A DNA stretch of 64,000 nt from Hydrogenophaga sp. IBVHS1 (GTDB lineage: Bacteria > Pseudomonadota > Gammaproteobacteria > Burkholderiales > Burkholderiaceae_C), in assembly GCF_002127265.1 (NCBI RefSeq), contig NZ_NFUU01000001.1, forward strand, positions 1,930,040-1,994,039, given 5' to 3'. Made by a program: the position numbers and the translations under genes. A model generated the notes under the pieces. The model saw only the letters and a list, made by a program, of their open reading frames with translations, did not search any database and was not told the DNA's origin. Position 1 is the stretch's first letter; each line of letters begins with the position of its first letter. This document shows positions 25,918-36,192 of the stretch, in pieces.

Positions 25918-27834
25918 TCAGGCGGCCGAGGGTGTCGGATCGGTGGTCACTGCGGGCGTTCCGCCGCTGCCACCACCCCCCACCGATGGGTTGCGCGGCG
26001 TCCAGTCTTTCGGCGGACGCGGCGGCTTTCCAGCCATGATGTCGTCAATCTGGTCTGCATCGATGGTTTCCCATTCCAGCAGAGCCTTGGCCATGGCGTG
26101 CATCTTGTCGCTGTTCTGCTCGATCAGCTCCCGCGCCAGTTTGTACTGCGCATCGATGATGCGGCGCACCTCGGCGTCCACCTTCTGCATGGTGGATTCG
26201 CTCATGTTGGTGGTCTTGGTCACCGAACGGCCCAGGAACACTTCGCCCTCGTTCTCGGCATAGACCATGGGGCCCAGGGCATCGGTCATGCCGTAGCGCA
26301 TCACCATGTCGCGGGCAATGGTCGTTGCACGCTCGAAGTCGTTGCTGGCGCCGGTGGTCATCTGGTTCATGAACACCTCTTCTGCGATGCGTCCACCGAA
26401 CAACATGCTGATCTGGTTCAGCATGTAGTCCTTGTCGTAGCTGTAGCGATCCTGAGCCGGCAGGCTCATGGTGACGCCCAGTGCGCGGCCACGAGGAATG
26501 ATGGTGACCTTGTGCACCGGGTCGCACTTGGGCAGCAACTTGCCGATGAGAGCGTGGCCAGACTCGTGGTAGGCCGTGTTGCGGCGCTCTTCCTCGGGCA
26601 TCACCATGCTCTTGCGCTCGGGGCCCATGAAGATCTTGTCCTTGGCCTTCTCGAAGTCCTGCATCTCGACCACACGGGCATTGCGACGCGCGGCCATCAG
26701 CGCGGCTTCGTTGCACAGGTTGGCCAGATCGGCGCCACTCATGCCGGGCGTGCCACGGGCGATCACGCTCGGGTTCACGTCGGTTCCCAGCGGCACCTTG
26801 CGCATGTGGACATTGAGGATCTGTTCGCGACCACGAATATCGGGCAGCGTCACATAAACCTGGCGGTCGAAACGGCCCGGGCGCAGCAAGGCGGCATCGA
26901 GGATGTCGGGGCGGTTGGTGGCCGCGACCACGATCACCCCCAGGTTGGTCTCGAAGCCATCCATCTCCACCAGCATCTGGTTGAGGGTCTGCTCGCGCTC
27001 ATCGTTGCCACCACCAAGGCCGGCACCACGCTGGCGGCCCACCGCATCGATTTCGTCGATGAAGATGATGCAGGGCGCGTTTTTCTTGGCGTTCTCGAAC
27101 ATGTCGCGCACGCGGGCCGCGCCCACACCCACGAACATTTCCACGAAATCAGAACCCGAAATGCTGAAGAACGGCACCTTGGCCTCGCCAGCGATGCCTT
27201 TGGCAAGCAGGGTCTTGCCGGTGCCGGGAGGTCCGACCAGCAACAGACCACGCGGGATGCGTCCTCCAAGCTTCTGGAATTTGGCGGGGTCTTTCAGGAA
27301 GTCCACCACCTCCTTGACCTCTTCCTTGGCTTCATCACAGCCCGCCACATCGGCGAAGGTCACGGTGTTGTTGTTCTCGTCAAGCATGCGGGCCTTGCTC
27401 TTGCCGAAGCTGAACGCTCCGCCTTTACCGCCGCCCTGCATCTGTCGCATGAAGTAAATCCAGACGCCGATCAGCAGCAGCATCGGCCCCCAGCTCACCA
27501 GCAAAGTCATGAGCAGCGAGCCCTCTTCACGGGGACGCACGTCGAACTTCACGTTGTTGTTGATCAAGTCGCCCACCAAACCCCTGTCGAGGTAGGTCGC
27601 GGTGGTGCGAATGCGACGGTCGTCCTGGGTGACAGCGACGATTTCGGTACCACCCTGGCCCTCCTGGATGGTGGCGCTCTTGATACGCTGGGCCTTGACC
27701 TCGTCAAGGAACTCCGAATAGCCCATGTAGCCCGAGCCCGCAGCGGAACGGCTGTCGAACTGCTTGAATACGGTGAAAAGCACCATGGCGATAACCATCC
27801 ACACGGCGATTTTCGAGAACCACTGGTTGTTCAA
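25918..27834 (-). CDS. ftsH: ATP-dependent zinc metalloprotease FtsH
   Basis: 638 aa membrane-anchored AAA+ protease. It has two transmembrane segments (about residues 8-25 and 100-125), Walker A GPPGTGKT, Walker [12 protein letters not shown], the pore-loop FVEMFVG, an arginine-finger region LLRPGRFDR and the zinc site HESGHALIG with a downstream glutamate. It degrades misfolded membrane proteins and regulators such as LpxC. The Gly/Pro-rich tail after residue 600 is species-specific. It lies downstream of rlmE, the usual rlmE-ftsH arrangement. Confidence 0.97.
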   Translation of the reverse strand: MNNQWFSKIAVWMVIAMVLFTVFKQFDSRSAAGSGYMGYSEFLDEVKAQRIKSATIQEGQGGTEIVAVTQDDRRIRTTATYLDRGLVGDLINNNVKFDVRPREEGSLLMTLLVSWGPMLLLIGVWIYFMRQMQGGGKGGAFSFGKSKARMLDENNNTVTFADVAGCDEAKEEVKEVVDFLKDPAKFQKLGGRIPRGLLLVGPPGTGKTLLAKGIAGEAKVPFFSISGSDFVEMFVGVGAARVRDMFENAKKNAPCIIFIDEIDAVGRQRGAGLGGGNDEREQTLNQMLVEMDGFETNLGVIVVAATNRPDILDAALLRPGRFDRQVYVTLPDIRGREQILNVHMRKVPLGTDVNPSVIARGTPGMSGADLANLCNEAALMAARRNARVVEMQDFEKAKDKIFMGPERKSMVMPEEERRNTAYHESGHALIGKLLPKCDPVHKVTIIPRGRALGVTMSLPAQDRYSYDKDYMLNQISMLFGGRIAEEVFMNQMTTGASNDFERATTIARDMVMRYGMTDALGPMVYAENEGEVFLGRSVTKTTNMSESTMQKVDAEVRRIIDAQYKLARELIEQNSDKMHAMAKALLEWETIDADQIDDIMAGKPPRPPKDWTPRNPSVGGGGSGGTPAVTTDPTPSAA

Positions 27835-27982
27835 GTGCAGCTCCTGGAGACAAAAGTGTCAGACATATCCATATACCTCTGATTCTAGGACTTTCAAGTA
27901 CCCCTGACGTCTTAAGGTGACGAGCCCGTGTCAAAGGGCACATTTGCGACGCCGAACGGCTTCGCAAGCAAAGACACCCGGT

Positions 27983-28660
27983 TCAGGCCGTCTTTTTCAG
28001 ACCCAGCCCAACCAGGAAGGTTTCCGAGGATTTGTCACGAGACGCTTTGGGCTTGATGGCCTTGACGGTGCGAAAGGTCTTGCGGAACAAGGCCACCATG
28101 GGATCGTAGGCACCACCATGAAAAAGCTTGACCACGAGCGCACCGTCTGGCTTGAGGTGACCCACGGAGAAGTCAACGGCCAGTTCCACCAGGTCTGAAA
28201 TGCGGGCGGCGTCGGTCATGCCGATGCCCGACAGGTTGGGCGCCATGTCGGACACCACCACGTCAACCTGCTGCACACCACGCTCCACCAGTGCCTGTTC
28301 CAGCTCCGTGAGCACCTCGGGCTCGCGAAAATCGCCCTGAATGAAGTGCACACCCTCCACCGCCTCCATGGGGAGAAGGTCCAATGCAATGATGGTGCCC
28401 TTGAGTTCGCCGACGGCGGCGCCCTGCGGGCTGAGGCGTCGCCGGAGGTACTGGCTCCACGCACCCGGAGTGGACCCGAGATCCACGACGCACTGCCCAG
28501 GCTGGATCAACCCGAGCGTCTCGTCGAGTTCTTTCAACTTGTAAGCGGCGCGCGCTCGGTAGCCGTCCTTGTGCGCCAGGCGCACGTAGGGGTCGTTGAC
28601 GTGCTGGTTGAGCCAGGCCTTGTTGACCTTTTTGCTCTGGGTCTTGACTTTCATGCCCAT
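27983..28660 (-). CDS. rlmE: 23S rRNA 2'-O-ribose U2552 methyltransferase
   Basis: 225 aa FtsJ/RrmJ family. It has K in RAAYKLKELDE, SAM motif I VVDLGSTPGAWSQYL, the catalytic Asp in VVSDMAPNLSG and Lys in LVVKLFHG. It methylates U2552 in the ribosomal A loop at a late assembly step. The basic N-terminus (MKVKTQSKKVNKAWL) is typical of beta-proteobacterial members. An ATG two codons inside is an equally possible start. It is divergent from yhbY with only 38 bp between. Confidence 0.95.
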   Translation of the reverse strand: MGMKVKTQSKKVNKAWLNQHVNDPYVRLAHKDGYRARAAYKLKELDETLGLIQPGQCVVDLGSTPGAWSQYLRRRLSPQGAAVGELKGTIIALDLLPMEAVEGVHFIQGDFREPEVLTELEQALVERGVQQVDVVVSDMAPNLSGIGMTDAARISDLVELAVDFSVGHLKPDGALVVKLFHGGAYDPMVALFRKTFRTVKAIKPKASRDKSSETFLVGLGLKKTA

Positions 28661-28698
28661 GAGGGTCGCCTGCGGTGCTTGTAAACGATAATTGTCCC

Positions 28699-29169
28699 AT
28701 GCCCCAGATCACACTTACTCCCGCCCAGCGCAAAGTTCATCGCGCCGAGGCCCACCACCTCGATCCCGTCGTGCACATCGGAGGCGATGGACTGAGCGCC
28801 GCCGTGAAGAAAGAGGCCGAAATGGCCCTGAAAGCTCACGGGCTCATCAAGATCCGCGTGTTCAGCGACGACCGCGCAGCGCGAGAAGCCATGATGCAGA
28901 CGCTGGCTGACGAACTTGGCGCGGCGCCGATTCAGCATATTGGCAAGCTCATCGTGCTGTGGCGGCCCATGCCCGTGAAGGAAAAGCCGGTCGACGAGGA
29001 GCGCATGCCAGGGCCACGCGATGTCAAGGTGCTCAAATTCAGCAAGCGCGGGGGCCAGCGTCCGGAAGTCAAGGTGGTGCGGGTGCTGGGCAACCAGCGC
29101 CTGACGCCTGGTGGCCAGGTCAAGCGCGCCAAAGTCATGAAGAAGAGCATCAAGAAAAGCGCGCAGTGA
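28699..29169 (+). CDS. yhbY: YhbY/CRS1-type RNA-binding protein
   Basis: 156 aa. Residues 1-95 form the CRM/YhbY fold with ITLTPAQRKVHRAEAH, PVVHIGGDGLS and the GxxG-like loop; E. coli YhbY is 97 aa. The extra 55-60 residues are a Lys/Arg-rich tail (KVLKFSKRGGQR, KRAKVMKKSIKK). It binds pre-50S particles during ribosome assembly. ATG 28699 starts the conserved sequence; the frame opens 8 codons earlier without relatives. It is divergent from rlmE, a conserved pairing. Confidence 0.88.
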   Translation: MPQITLTPAQRKVHRAEAHHLDPVVHIGGDGLSAAVKKEAEMALKAHGLIKIRVFSDDRAAREAMMQTLADELGAAPIQHIGKLIVLWRPMPVKEKPVDEERMPGPRDVKVLKFSKRGGQRPEVKVVRVLGNQRLTPGGQVKRAKVMKKSIKKSAQ

Positions 29170-29252
29170 GGGCGCCTGCGTTGTAGGCGCAGCTTCACTT
29201 CTCTCGCTGTAAATCGCTTGAATTCCATCCACAGCGCCACATCTGGGAACGC

Positions 29253-31334
29253 ATGAACGACCGCACCGCCCCCTTCGCGCAGAACCCTCTGCTGGATTTT
29301 TCGGACTTGCCGCTGTTCGACGCGATCGCGCCTCCTCAGGTGGCGCCGGCCATCGATGAACTGCTTCTGCAAGCGAACGCCGCACTGGAGAAAGTCACCG
29401 CACAGGATTTCCCGGCCGACTGGCGCAGCATTTCCCTGACGCTGGATGTTCCTGCAGAACGCCTCTCACGGGCATGGGGTGCAGTGAGCCACCTCAACAG
29501 CGTGGCCGACACGCCCGAGTTGCGCGCAGCCTACAACGAGGCCCTGCCCCGCGTGACCGAGTTCTGGACCCGCCTGGGCGCCGATGAGCGACTCTATGCG
29601 AAGTACAAAGCCATGGACCCGTCCCAGCTCACCAGGGAGCAGGCGCGTGCCCACCACAACGCCATGCTGGGCTTCAAGCTGGGCGGCGCAGATCTGCAGG
29701 GCGAGGCAAGAACCCGGTTTGCCTGGCTGCAGGAACGACAGGCCGAGCTGGCCCAGAAGTTCAGCGAGAACGCGCTCGATGCCACCGATGCCTTTGCGCT
29801 GTACGCCAGCACCGAGGAGCTGGATGGCGTGCCCGAGGATGTACTGCAAGCCACTGCCGCAGCGGCCCGCGCCGACGGCAAGGAAGGGCACAAGCTGACG
29901 CTGAAGATGCCTTGCTACCTGCCGGTGATGCAGTTTGCGCGCAGCACCGCGCTGCGCGAGAAGCTCTACCGGGCCTACGCCACCCGCGCCAGTGATCAGG
30001 CCGAGGGAGAGGCCGTGAAGTTCGACAACGCCGGGATCATGGGTGAGTTGCTGGCTCTGCGCCACGAAGAAGCCTTGCTGCTCGGGTACCGCCACTATGC
30101 CGACGTGTCACTCGTGCCCAAGATGGCCGAGTCGCCGGAGCAGGTGATTGCTTTCCTGCGCGACCTGGGTCACAAGGCCAGGCCACACGCCGAGAAAGAT
30201 CTGGCCGATCTGCGCGCTTTCGCGGCCAGCGAGCTGGCCATGCCAGACCCCCAGGCCTGGGACTGGCCCTATGTTGGCGAAAAGCTCAAGGAAGCGCGTT
30301 ACGCCTTCAGCGAACAGGAAGTCAAGCCCTACTTCACAGCGCCAAAGGTACTTGCTGGCTTGTTTCAGATTGTCGAAACGTTGTTTGAAGTGGCCATCCG
30401 TCGCGATCAAGCGCCGGTTTGGAACCCGGGCGTCAATTTCTACCGCATCGAGCGTCGGGGCGCTCAGGGCATAGAACTGGTGGGCCAGTTTTATCTGGAT
30501 CCTGCCGCGCGCACGGGCAAGCGCGGCGGCGCCTGGATGGACGACGTGCGCGCCCGCTGGCTGCGGCCGGACACTGGCGCATTGCAGACGCCAGTGGCGC
30601 ACCTTGTGTGCAATTTTGCAGAAGGTGTGAATGGCAAGCCTGCTTTGCTCACGCACGACGACGTCATCACCCTCTTCCATGAGTTCGGCCACGGGCTGCA
30701 CCACATGCTTACGCAGGTGAACGAGCGCGATGTGTCAGGTATCAGCGGTGTTGAGTGGGACGCGGTGGAACTTCCCAGCCAGTTCATGGAGAACTTTTGC
30801 TGGGAATGGGATGTGCTCAAGCACATGACGGCACATGTGGACACCGGTGAGCCGCTGCCCCGCGCACTGTTCGACAAAATGCTGGCCGCCAAGAACTACC
30901 AGAGTGGCCTGCAGACGCTGCGGCAGGTGGAGTTCTCGCTGTTCGACATGTTGCTGCACAGCGCGCCCAGGCCCCTTATCACGGGCTCGGACATTCTGGC
31001 GCTGCAACAACAGGTACGACAGGAAGTGGCGGTGTTGCAGCCACCCAGCTACAGCCGCACGCCGCACACGTTCAGTCACATCTTTGCCGGCGGCTATTCG
31101 GCGGGTTACTACAGTTACAAGTGGGCCGAAGTCCTTTCGGCCGATGCGTACGCCGCATTTGAAGAAGCCGCGCGGCAAAATGGCCACAGCACGCTGGACG
31201 TGGCCACCGGACGCCGCTACCGTGAAGCGATCCTGGAAGCGGGCGGCAGTCGACCTGCCATGGACTCGTTCAAGGCCTTTCGTGGTCGCGAGCCCAGCAT
31301 CGACGCTCTCCTGCGTCACCAGGGCATGGCTTGA
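29253..31334 (+). CDS. prlC: oligopeptidase A (M3 metallopeptidase)
   Basis: 693 aa M3A peptidase. It has the zinc motif HEFGHGLHH in ITLFHEFGHGLHHML, the third ligand Glu downstream in VELPSQFMENFCWEW, and the substrate-binding FAGGYSAGYYSYKWAEVL. It is a cytosolic peptidase that degrades short peptides, including cleaved signal peptides. The ATG follows TGGGAACGC. A 6-bp hairpin without a U-tract precedes it at about 29172-29190. The next gene starts 31 bp downstream. Confidence 0.95.
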   Translation: MNDRTAPFAQNPLLDFSDLPLFDAIAPPQVAPAIDELLLQANAALEKVTAQDFPADWRSISLTLDVPAERLSRAWGAVSHLNSVADTPELRAAYNEALPRVTEFWTRLGADERLYAKYKAMDPSQLTREQARAHHNAMLGFKLGGADLQGEARTRFAWLQERQAELAQKFSENALDATDAFALYASTEELDGVPEDVLQATAAAARADGKEGHKLTLKMPCYLPVMQFARSTALREKLYRAYATRASDQAEGEAVKFDNAGIMGELLALRHEEALLLGYRHYADVSLVPKMAESPEQVIAFLRDLGHKARPHAEKDLADLRAFAASELAMPDPQAWDWPYVGEKLKEARYAFSEQEVKPYFTAPKVLAGLFQIVETLFEVAIRRDQAPVWNPGVNFYRIERRGAQGIELVGQFYLDPAARTGKRGGAWMDDVRARWLRPDTGALQTPVAHLVCNFAEGVNGKPALLTHDDVITLFHEFGHGLHHMLTQVNERDVSGISGVEWDAVELPSQFMENFCWEWDVLKHMTAHVDTGEPLPRALFDKMLAAKNYQSGLQTLRQVEFSLFDMLLHSAPRPLITGSDILALQQQVRQEVAVLQPPSYSRTPHTFSHIFAGGYSAGYYSYKWAEVLSADAYAAFEEAARQNGHSTLDVATGRRYREAILEAGGSRPAMDSFKAFRGREPSIDALLRHQGMA

Positions 31335-31365
31335 TTTCCGCTGCAGTCTGTCGATAGGAGCCATC

Positions 31366-32049
31366 ATGAATGTGATCCGCACCGAATACTTCGAGAGGAA
31401 TTCTTCTCCCTGGCTGTTGGGCATGTGCCTGATGGCGGGCCTGCTCGCGGTTCCGGCCCACGCGCAGGGCGTCTACCGCATCATTGGCCCGGACGGCAAG
31501 GTCTCCTTCTCCGATCAGCCCGCGCCAGCGGCAAGCGCCAGCAGCCGCCCCGCCGGTGCGCCCGCAAGCTCCGGCAATGCCGCGGCCCAGTTGCCGTTTG
31601 AACTGCGGCAGATCAACAGCCGCTTTCCGGTCACCCTGTATTCCAGCCGCGACTGTGCGCCCTGCAACAGCGGGCGCAACCTGCTCAATGCGCGCGGGAT
31701 TCCTTACACCGAGAAGACCGTCGATACAGCGCAGGACAGCGACGCCCTGAAAAGGCTGAGCGGAGAAATGTCGCTGCCCTTCCTGACCATAGGCGGCCAG
31801 CAGATCAAAGGCTATTCGGACACCGAGTGGACCAAGTTCCTGGACGCGGCCGGCTACCCCAAGCAGTCTGCCCTGCCTTCCAGCTACCGCCGTCCGGCAC
31901 CCAGCCCCATGGTGGAAGTGACAAGCGAACAAGCCGGTGCAACGTCTGCCTCCCCGGCTCGCGCCACAGACCAGGGCCGCGCCGCGTCAGGTCCTGCAGA
32001 GGTGCCCGTGGCACCTCCTGCTCAAAACCCCGCCGGCATCCGCTTCTGA
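31366..32049 (+). CDS. secreted DUF4124-glutaredoxin fusion protein
   Basis: 227 aa. The signal peptide (about residues 14-34, cleavage near AHAQG) is followed by a DUF4124 motif (VYRIIGPDGKVSFSDQP), an Ala/Ser linker, then a glutaredoxin-like domain with the redox site CAPC (SSRDCAPCNSGRNLL) and the cis-Pro region SLPFLTIGGQQIKGYSDTEW. The tail is low-complexity Ala/Pro. Likely a periplasmic or envelope redox protein; the partner is unknown. ATG 31366 has AGGAG six bases upstream. Confidence 0.75.
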   Translation: MNVIRTEYFERNSSPWLLGMCLMAGLLAVPAHAQGVYRIIGPDGKVSFSDQPAPAASASSRPAGAPASSGNAAAQLPFELRQINSRFPVTLYSSRDCAPCNSGRNLLNARGIPYTEKTVDTAQDSDALKRLSGEMSLPFLTIGGQQIKGYSDTEWTKFLDAAGYPKQSALPSSYRRPAPSPMVEVTSEQAGATSASPARATDQGRAASGPAEVPVAPPAQNPAGIRF

Positions 32050-32087
32050 GCTGAGGCGAACCGGCAATCGGCAAGCGGGGCCGCGGA

Positions 32088-32759
32088 TCAGAACGTCAGC
32101 GTCTTGACGCCAGCGGCTGTGCCGAGCAGGCACACGCTGGCCTTCTGGTGGGCGAACACCCCGACCGTCACCACCCCGGCCCATTGATTCACCTCGCTCT
32201 CGAAAGCCAGTGGGTCGGCAATCTTCAAGCCAGTGACATCGAGGATGTGTTGCCCGTTGTCCGTCACCAACGGCGACCCCTCTTTCATGCGCACCTGCGC
32301 CAGGCCACCCATGGCGGCGAACTGGCGCACCAGGCGGGCAGTGGCCATGGGAATCACCTCCACAGGCACCGGGAAAGCGCCGAGCGCATCGACCAGTTTG
32401 GACTCGTCTGCGATGCAGACGAACTTGCGCGATTGCGCCGCCACGATCTTTTCCCGCGTGAGTGCTGCCCCACCGCCTTTGACCATATGACCGCGGGAAT
32501 CGATCTCGTCGGCGCCGTCGATGTACACCGAGAGTTCGCCCACCGCGTTCGCCTCGAACACCGCGATGCCCAACGCCTTCAGGCGCGCCGTGGAGGCCTC
32601 GGAGCTCGACACCGCACCCGGAATTTGCTCCTTGATGCTGGCCAGCGCCTCGATGAACTTGTTGACCGTGGAGCCGGTGCCCACGCCCACGATGTCGCCT
32701 GGCGTCACGTATTGAAGGGCCGCCTGGCCCACCAGGGCTTTGAGTTCGTCTTGGGTCAT
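32088..32759 (-). CDS. rpiA: ribose-5-phosphate isomerase A
   Basis: 223 aa. It begins [18 protein letters not shown] and is closely parallel to E. coli RpiA in sequence and length. It has [20 protein letters not shown], the active-site region YIDGADEID and [12 protein letters not shown]. It interconverts ribulose-5-P and ribose-5-P in the pentose phosphate pathway. A TTG eight codons upstream is rejected because the family starts at this ATG. It is divergent from pyrD, 37 bp away. Confidence 0.96.
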   Translation of the reverse strand: MTQDELKALVGQAALQYVTPGDIVGVGTGSTVNKFIEALASIKEQIPGAVSSSEASTARLKALGIAVFEANAVGELSVYIDGADEIDSRGHMVKGGGAALTREKIVAAQSRKFVCIADESKLVDALGAFPVPVEVIPMATARLVRQFAAMGGLAQVRMKEGSPLVTDNGQHILDVTGLKIADPLAFESEVNQWAGVVTVGVFAHQKASVCLLGTAAGVKTLTF

Positions 32760-32796
32760 TTGAGACAATCGGTAAAACAACAAGTCGGATTATCCA

Positions 32797-33885
32797 ATGT
32801 CGCTCCTGCCGTACGCTGTCGCACGCCCCCTCCTTTTCAGTCTCGATCCCGAAGCAGCCCACGAACTCACCCTCCAAGCCATTGCGCGGCTCCAGCACTC
32901 GCCCCTCACCTGCATCTACAGCGAGCCGCGGGTGCAAGATCCCTGCAGCGTGGCCGGGCTGCAGTTTCCCAACCGGGTAGGTTTGGCGGCGGGTCTGGAC
33001 AAGAACGCCCGCTGCATCGACGGTCTGGCCGCCATGGGTTTCGGCTTTGTGGAAGTTGGCACCGTCACGCCAAAGGCCCAGAGCGGCAACCCCAAGCCGC
33101 GCATGTTCCGGCTGCCCAAGGCCAACGCGCTCATCAACCGCCTGGGCTTCAACAATGAAGGCCTCGATGCTTTCCTGGGCAATGTGCAGAAGGCGCGCTT
33201 TCGCCAGCAAGGCGGCATCAGCCCGATGCTGCTGGGCTTGAACATCGGCAAGAACGCGAGCACACCGATTGAACGGGCCACCGAGGACTACCTCACCTGC
33301 CTCGATGGCGTGTACCCGCACGCGGACTACGTCACGGTCAACATTTCGAGCCCGAACACACAGAACCTTCGCAGCCTTCAAAGCGATGAGGCGCTCGACG
33401 CCCTGCTGAGCGCCGTGTCCGAGCGCCGCGAGCTGCTGGCTCAAAGACACGGTCGTCGCATTCCGGTGTTCGTAAAAATCGCACCGGATCTGGACGACAC
33501 ACAGATCGAGGTCATTGCTGCCACCCTGATGCGCTACGGCGTGGACAGCACGGGCCAGGCCACCAACGCGCTGGGTGTGATTGCCACAAACACGACCCTG
33601 AGCCGCGAAGCCGTGGCAGGCTTGCCCCACGCGGAACAAGCGGGAGGGCTTTCGGGTTCTCCGGTGCTGCTCGCGAGCAACCGCGTCATCCGCCAGTTGC
33701 GCGCCTGCCTGGGAAAAGGCTTTCCCATCATTGGCGTGGGCGGGGTGCTTGATGCAAACGACGCTGTCAGCAAGATCGAGGCCGGCGCCCAGCTGGTTCA
33801 GATCTACACGGGCCTGATCTACAAGGGTCCTTCGCTGGTTTGGGAGGCCGCTCGCGCCATCCAGGCGCGCGCTGCAAAGGCCTGA
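32797..33885 (+). CDS. pyrD: dihydroorotate dehydrogenase (quinone), class 2
   Basis: 362 aa class-2 enzyme. The N-terminal amphipathic helix for membrane association ([20 protein letters not shown]) is followed by the FMN barrel with [20 protein letters not shown], the catalytic-Ser region [14 protein letters not shown] and the FMN-phosphate loop IGVGGV. It oxidises dihydroorotate to orotate with ubiquinone at the inner membrane. It converges directly on the oxidoreductase gene (stops adjacent at 33885/33886). Confidence 0.96.
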   Translation: MSLLPYAVARPLLFSLDPEAAHELTLQAIARLQHSPLTCIYSEPRVQDPCSVAGLQFPNRVGLAAGLDKNARCIDGLAAMGFGFVEVGTVTPKAQSGNPKPRMFRLPKANALINRLGFNNEGLDAFLGNVQKARFRQQGGISPMLLGLNIGKNASTPIERATEDYLTCLDGVYPHADYVTVNISSPNTQNLRSLQSDEALDALLSAVSERRELLAQRHGRRIPVFVKIAPDLDDTQIEVIAATLMRYGVDSTGQATNALGVIATNTTLSREAVAGLPHAEQAGGLSGSPVLLASNRVIRQLRACLGKGFPIIGVGGVLDANDAVSKIEAGAQLVQIYTGLIYKGPSLVWEAARAIQARAAKA

Positions 33886-35001
33886 TCAGAGCAACGCCAC
33901 CACCCGATCGGCAATGGCCAGGCTGCTGGTGAGCCCGGGTGACTCGATGCCGAACAGATTCACCAGGCCGGGCACGCCGTGAACGGCTGGCCCCTGAATC
34001 AGGAAATCCGCTGCAGGATCGTCGGGACCGCTGATCTTGGGCCGTACACCGGCATAGCCAGGCTGCAAGGCATCTTCCGGCAGTCCAGGCCAATAGCGCC
34101 GCACCTCGGCCTGGAAACCGGCGGCACGCGAAACGTCCACCACCAGATCGTCGGGCGAATCGGTCCATTGCACATCAGGGCCGAACTTGGCCTGCCCGCC
34201 CAGATCGATCGTCAGGTGAACGCCCAGGCCTGCCAGGTGCCGATCCGGTTCAGGTGCGGGATAAATCAGGCGTGAGAAAGGCGCACGTCCGGAAAGGGTG
34301 AAGTAGTTGCCCTTGGCATACCAGGCGCGCGGCACGTGGAGCGGGTCGAGTCCCCGCACTCGCCGGGCCAGATCACAGGCCGAAAGACCGGCGGCATTGA
34401 CCACCGACCGGGCCACAAGGCGGGTGCCATCGAGGCAGCGCACCTCGATGCCGCGGGGCGACACCACCATGCTGTCCACGCCGCTGCGGCAGGCAACCAA
34501 GCCGCCAGCCTGCTCCAGATCACCCTGGTAGGCCAGCATGAGCGCGTGGCTGTCCACGATGCCGGTAGACGGCGAATGCACCGCACCCAGACATTCGAGC
34601 TCTGGTTCCAGACGCTTCGCCTCATCTCGGCTGAGCAACTGGAGATCGGTCACGCCGTTGTTTCGGGCTTTTTCAAGAATGGCTGGCAAGGCCTCCAACT
34701 GCGACGGCGTGGTGGCCACGATCAGTTTGCCGCAGCGACGGTGTGCCACACCGCGTTCGGCGCAATAGGCATACAGCGCAACGCGGCCCTGCACACAGAG
34801 GCTGGCCTTGAGGGAACCTGCAGGGTAGTAGATGCCGGCGTGAATCACCTCGCTGTTGCGCGAGCTGGTGCCGGTGCCGATTGCCGACTCGCGCTCGAGC
34901 ACCATCACTTCTCGACCGGCCAATGCCAGAGCGCGAGCCACCGCCAGGCCAACCACCCCAGCCCCGATCACCAGCGCATCAACCTGTTCGATGTCCTGCA
35001 T
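33886..35001 (-). CDS. FAD-dependent oxidoreductase, L-2-hydroxyglutarate oxidase-like
   Basis: 371 aa DAO-family flavoprotein. It has the Rossmann motif [32 protein letters not shown] and the C-terminal FAD contact [18 protein letters not shown]. The [14 protein letters not shown] signature is typical of the LhgO/YgaF group that oxidises L-2-hydroxyglutarate. ATG 35001 fits the conserved start. It lies downstream of tRNA-Pro but behind that gene's terminator. The substrate assignment is moderate. Confidence 0.75.
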   Translation of the reverse strand: MQDIEQVDALVIGAGVVGLAVARALALAGREVMVLERESAIGTGTSSRNSEVIHAGIYYPAGSLKASLCVQGRVALYAYCAERGVAHRRCGKLIVATTPSQLEALPAILEKARNNGVTDLQLLSRDEAKRLEPELECLGAVHSPSTGIVDSHALMLAYQGDLEQAGGLVACRSGVDSMVVSPRGIEVRCLDGTRLVARSVVNAAGLSACDLARRVRGLDPLHVPRAWYAKGNYFTLSGRAPFSRLIYPAPEPDRHLAGLGVHLTIDLGGQAKFGPDVQWTDSPDDLVVDVSRAAGFQAEVRRYWPGLPEDALQPGYAGVRPKISGPDDPAADFLIQGPAVHGVPGLVNLFGIESPGLTSSLAIADRVVALL

Positions 35002-35034
35002 CAGGGCCTTTCGAATTGAGGGCTGCCACCATGA

Positions 35035-35065
35035 GAAAAGCCCGGGACCTTGCGGCACCGGGCTT
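35035..35065 (-). terminator. intrinsic terminator after tRNA-Pro
   Basis: Minus-strand stem AAGCCCGG (35065-35058) / CCGGGCTT (35045-35038), 12-nt loop, followed by TTC. It begins 13 bases past the tRNA 3' end and insulates the FAD oxidoreductase gene, whose ATG is at 35001. Confidence 0.75.
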
Positions 35066-35077
35066 CTGCGAAAAAAA

Positions 35078-35154
35078 TGGTCGGCGTGGCGGGATTCGAA
35101 CTCGCGACCCCTTGCACCCCATGCAAGTGCGCTACCAGGCTGCGCTACACGCCG
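35078..35154 (-). tRNA. tRNA-Pro (anticodon GGG)
   Basis: 77 nt with encoded CCA. The acceptor stem CGGCGTG/CACGCCG pairs perfectly. The D arm is GCGC-AGCCTGGTA-GCGC. The anticodon stem CTTGC/GCAAG carries loop ATGGGGT, hence anticodon GGG, reading CCC/CCU. The T arm GCGAG-TTCGAAT-CCCGC has one A-C mismatch. It lies between the MerR-family gene and the oxidoreductase on the minus strand, downstream of pheST-ihfA. Confidence 0.95.
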
Positions 35155-35190
35155 ACAAGCCTTAAATTATAGCTGGCAAACAAGCCCCAT

Positions 35191-35646
35191 TCAGGCCGTG
35201 TGCCGCAGAAGCTCGCGGATTTCGAGCAACTCGCGCCGCACATCGTGAAGCAAGGAGCCCGATTCGCGAAACTCGGGGTCGTCCGCTTCAATAAATCGGG
35301 CCACTACACCGCCGCCTTGCAACATCTCGTCCAGCTCGATCACTTCAATCGCTTCACCATCTTCGCTGCGCCGCTTGTCTCGCTCGGCCTGCACGATTTC
35401 CTGCAGTTTGTTGCGTGCGCCACTGATGGTGAAACCCTGGTCGTAGAGCAACTCGCGGATGCGGCGGATCATCAACACTTCGTGATGCTGGTAATAGCGT
35501 CGGTTGCCGCGGCGCTTCATGGGCCTCAACTGCGTGAACTCTTGCTCCCAGTATCTAAGCACATGCGGCTTGACGCCACACAACTCGCCCACTTCACCAA
35601 TGGTGAAGTAGCGCTTTGCGGGGATGGGCGGAAGTGATTTTTCCAT
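35191..35646 (-). CDS. MerR-family transcriptional regulator
   Basis: 151 aa. The N-terminal MerR winged helix (KRYFTIGEVGELCGVKPHV, LRYWEQEF, RRYYQHHEVLMIRRI) is followed by a short coiled-coil dimerisation helix and an acidic C-terminus without the metal-binding cysteines of CueR/MerR types. It is the regulator conserved after ihfA in many Burkholderiales; target unknown. ATG 35646 is used; the frame begins three codons earlier at a TTG. Confidence 0.85.
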   Translation of the reverse strand: MEKSLPPIPAKRYFTIGEVGELCGVKPHVLRYWEQEFTQLRPMKRRGNRRYYQHHEVLMIRRIRELLYDQGFTISGARNKLQEIVQAERDKRRSEDGEAIEVIELDEMLQGGGVVARFIEADDPEFRESGSLLHDVRRELLEIRELLRHTA

Positions 35647-35838
35647 CAAAATCAAGGCAGTACAGACCGAACCTTGAAATCTACTCTAACTCGAGCAGCC
35701 GTGCGCGGAGGATTGACGAAATCCGTGTGAAATGTTGCAAACGACATTGCAAGCCGGTGCAGATGCGTCGGTCACGCCAACAGAATTCCAGTCGAACTGG
35801 AGGACTGCACCCGGAAAATCACCCCCGTTGGGGGCTGC

Positions 35839-36180
35839 TTAAGCGCCGATGACGGCGGTTTGCACCTGCTCTTTGAGCTTCGGGCTGGCGTGGAATGTGA
35901 CCACGCGGCGTGCCTGAATGGCCACAGGTTCACCCGTGCGCGGATTGCGCCCTGGACGGGGCGCCTTGGTGCGAATCTGGAAATTGCCAAAGCCCGAGAT
36001 CTTCACATCGCTGCCGTCGACAAGGCTGTCGGTGACGAGATCAAAGAAGGCGTCGATCATGTCCTTGGATTCGCGCTTGTTCAGGCCAATCTGGTCGAAC
36101 AGCAGCTCGGCGAGTTGCGCCTTGGTCAACGCCGGGGTCTCCAGACTTTCAACAGCGAGTTCCATGCGGGGTATCTCCAT
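35839..36180 (-). CDS. ihfA: integration host factor subunit alpha
   Basis: 113 aa. The HU/IHF fold begins at ALTKAQLAELLFDQIG, with the beta arm KAPRPGRNPRTGEPV carrying the DNA-intercalating Pro in RNPRTGEP, and SGFGNFQIR. With IhfB it bends DNA at specific sites. The usual place is directly after pheT, here 12 bp downstream. A second ATG at 36165 is also possible; the extra N-terminal residues are typical of Burkholderiales IhfA. Downstream lies a 192-bp spacer to merR with a short GC hairpin (CCCCCGTTGGGGG near 35822). Confidence 0.95.
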   Translation of the reverse strand: MEIPRMELAVESLETPALTKAQLAELLFDQIGLNKRESKDMIDAFFDLVTDSLVDGSDVKISGFGNFQIRTKAPRPGRNPRTGEPVAIQARRVVTFHASPKLKEQVQTAVIGA

Positions 36181-36192
36181 CCTCGATTTTGA

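Noticed and set aside
35078-35154. The tRNA-Pro as an integration (att) site
   Set aside because: No integrase, direct repeat of the tRNA 3' end or composition change is seen on either side.
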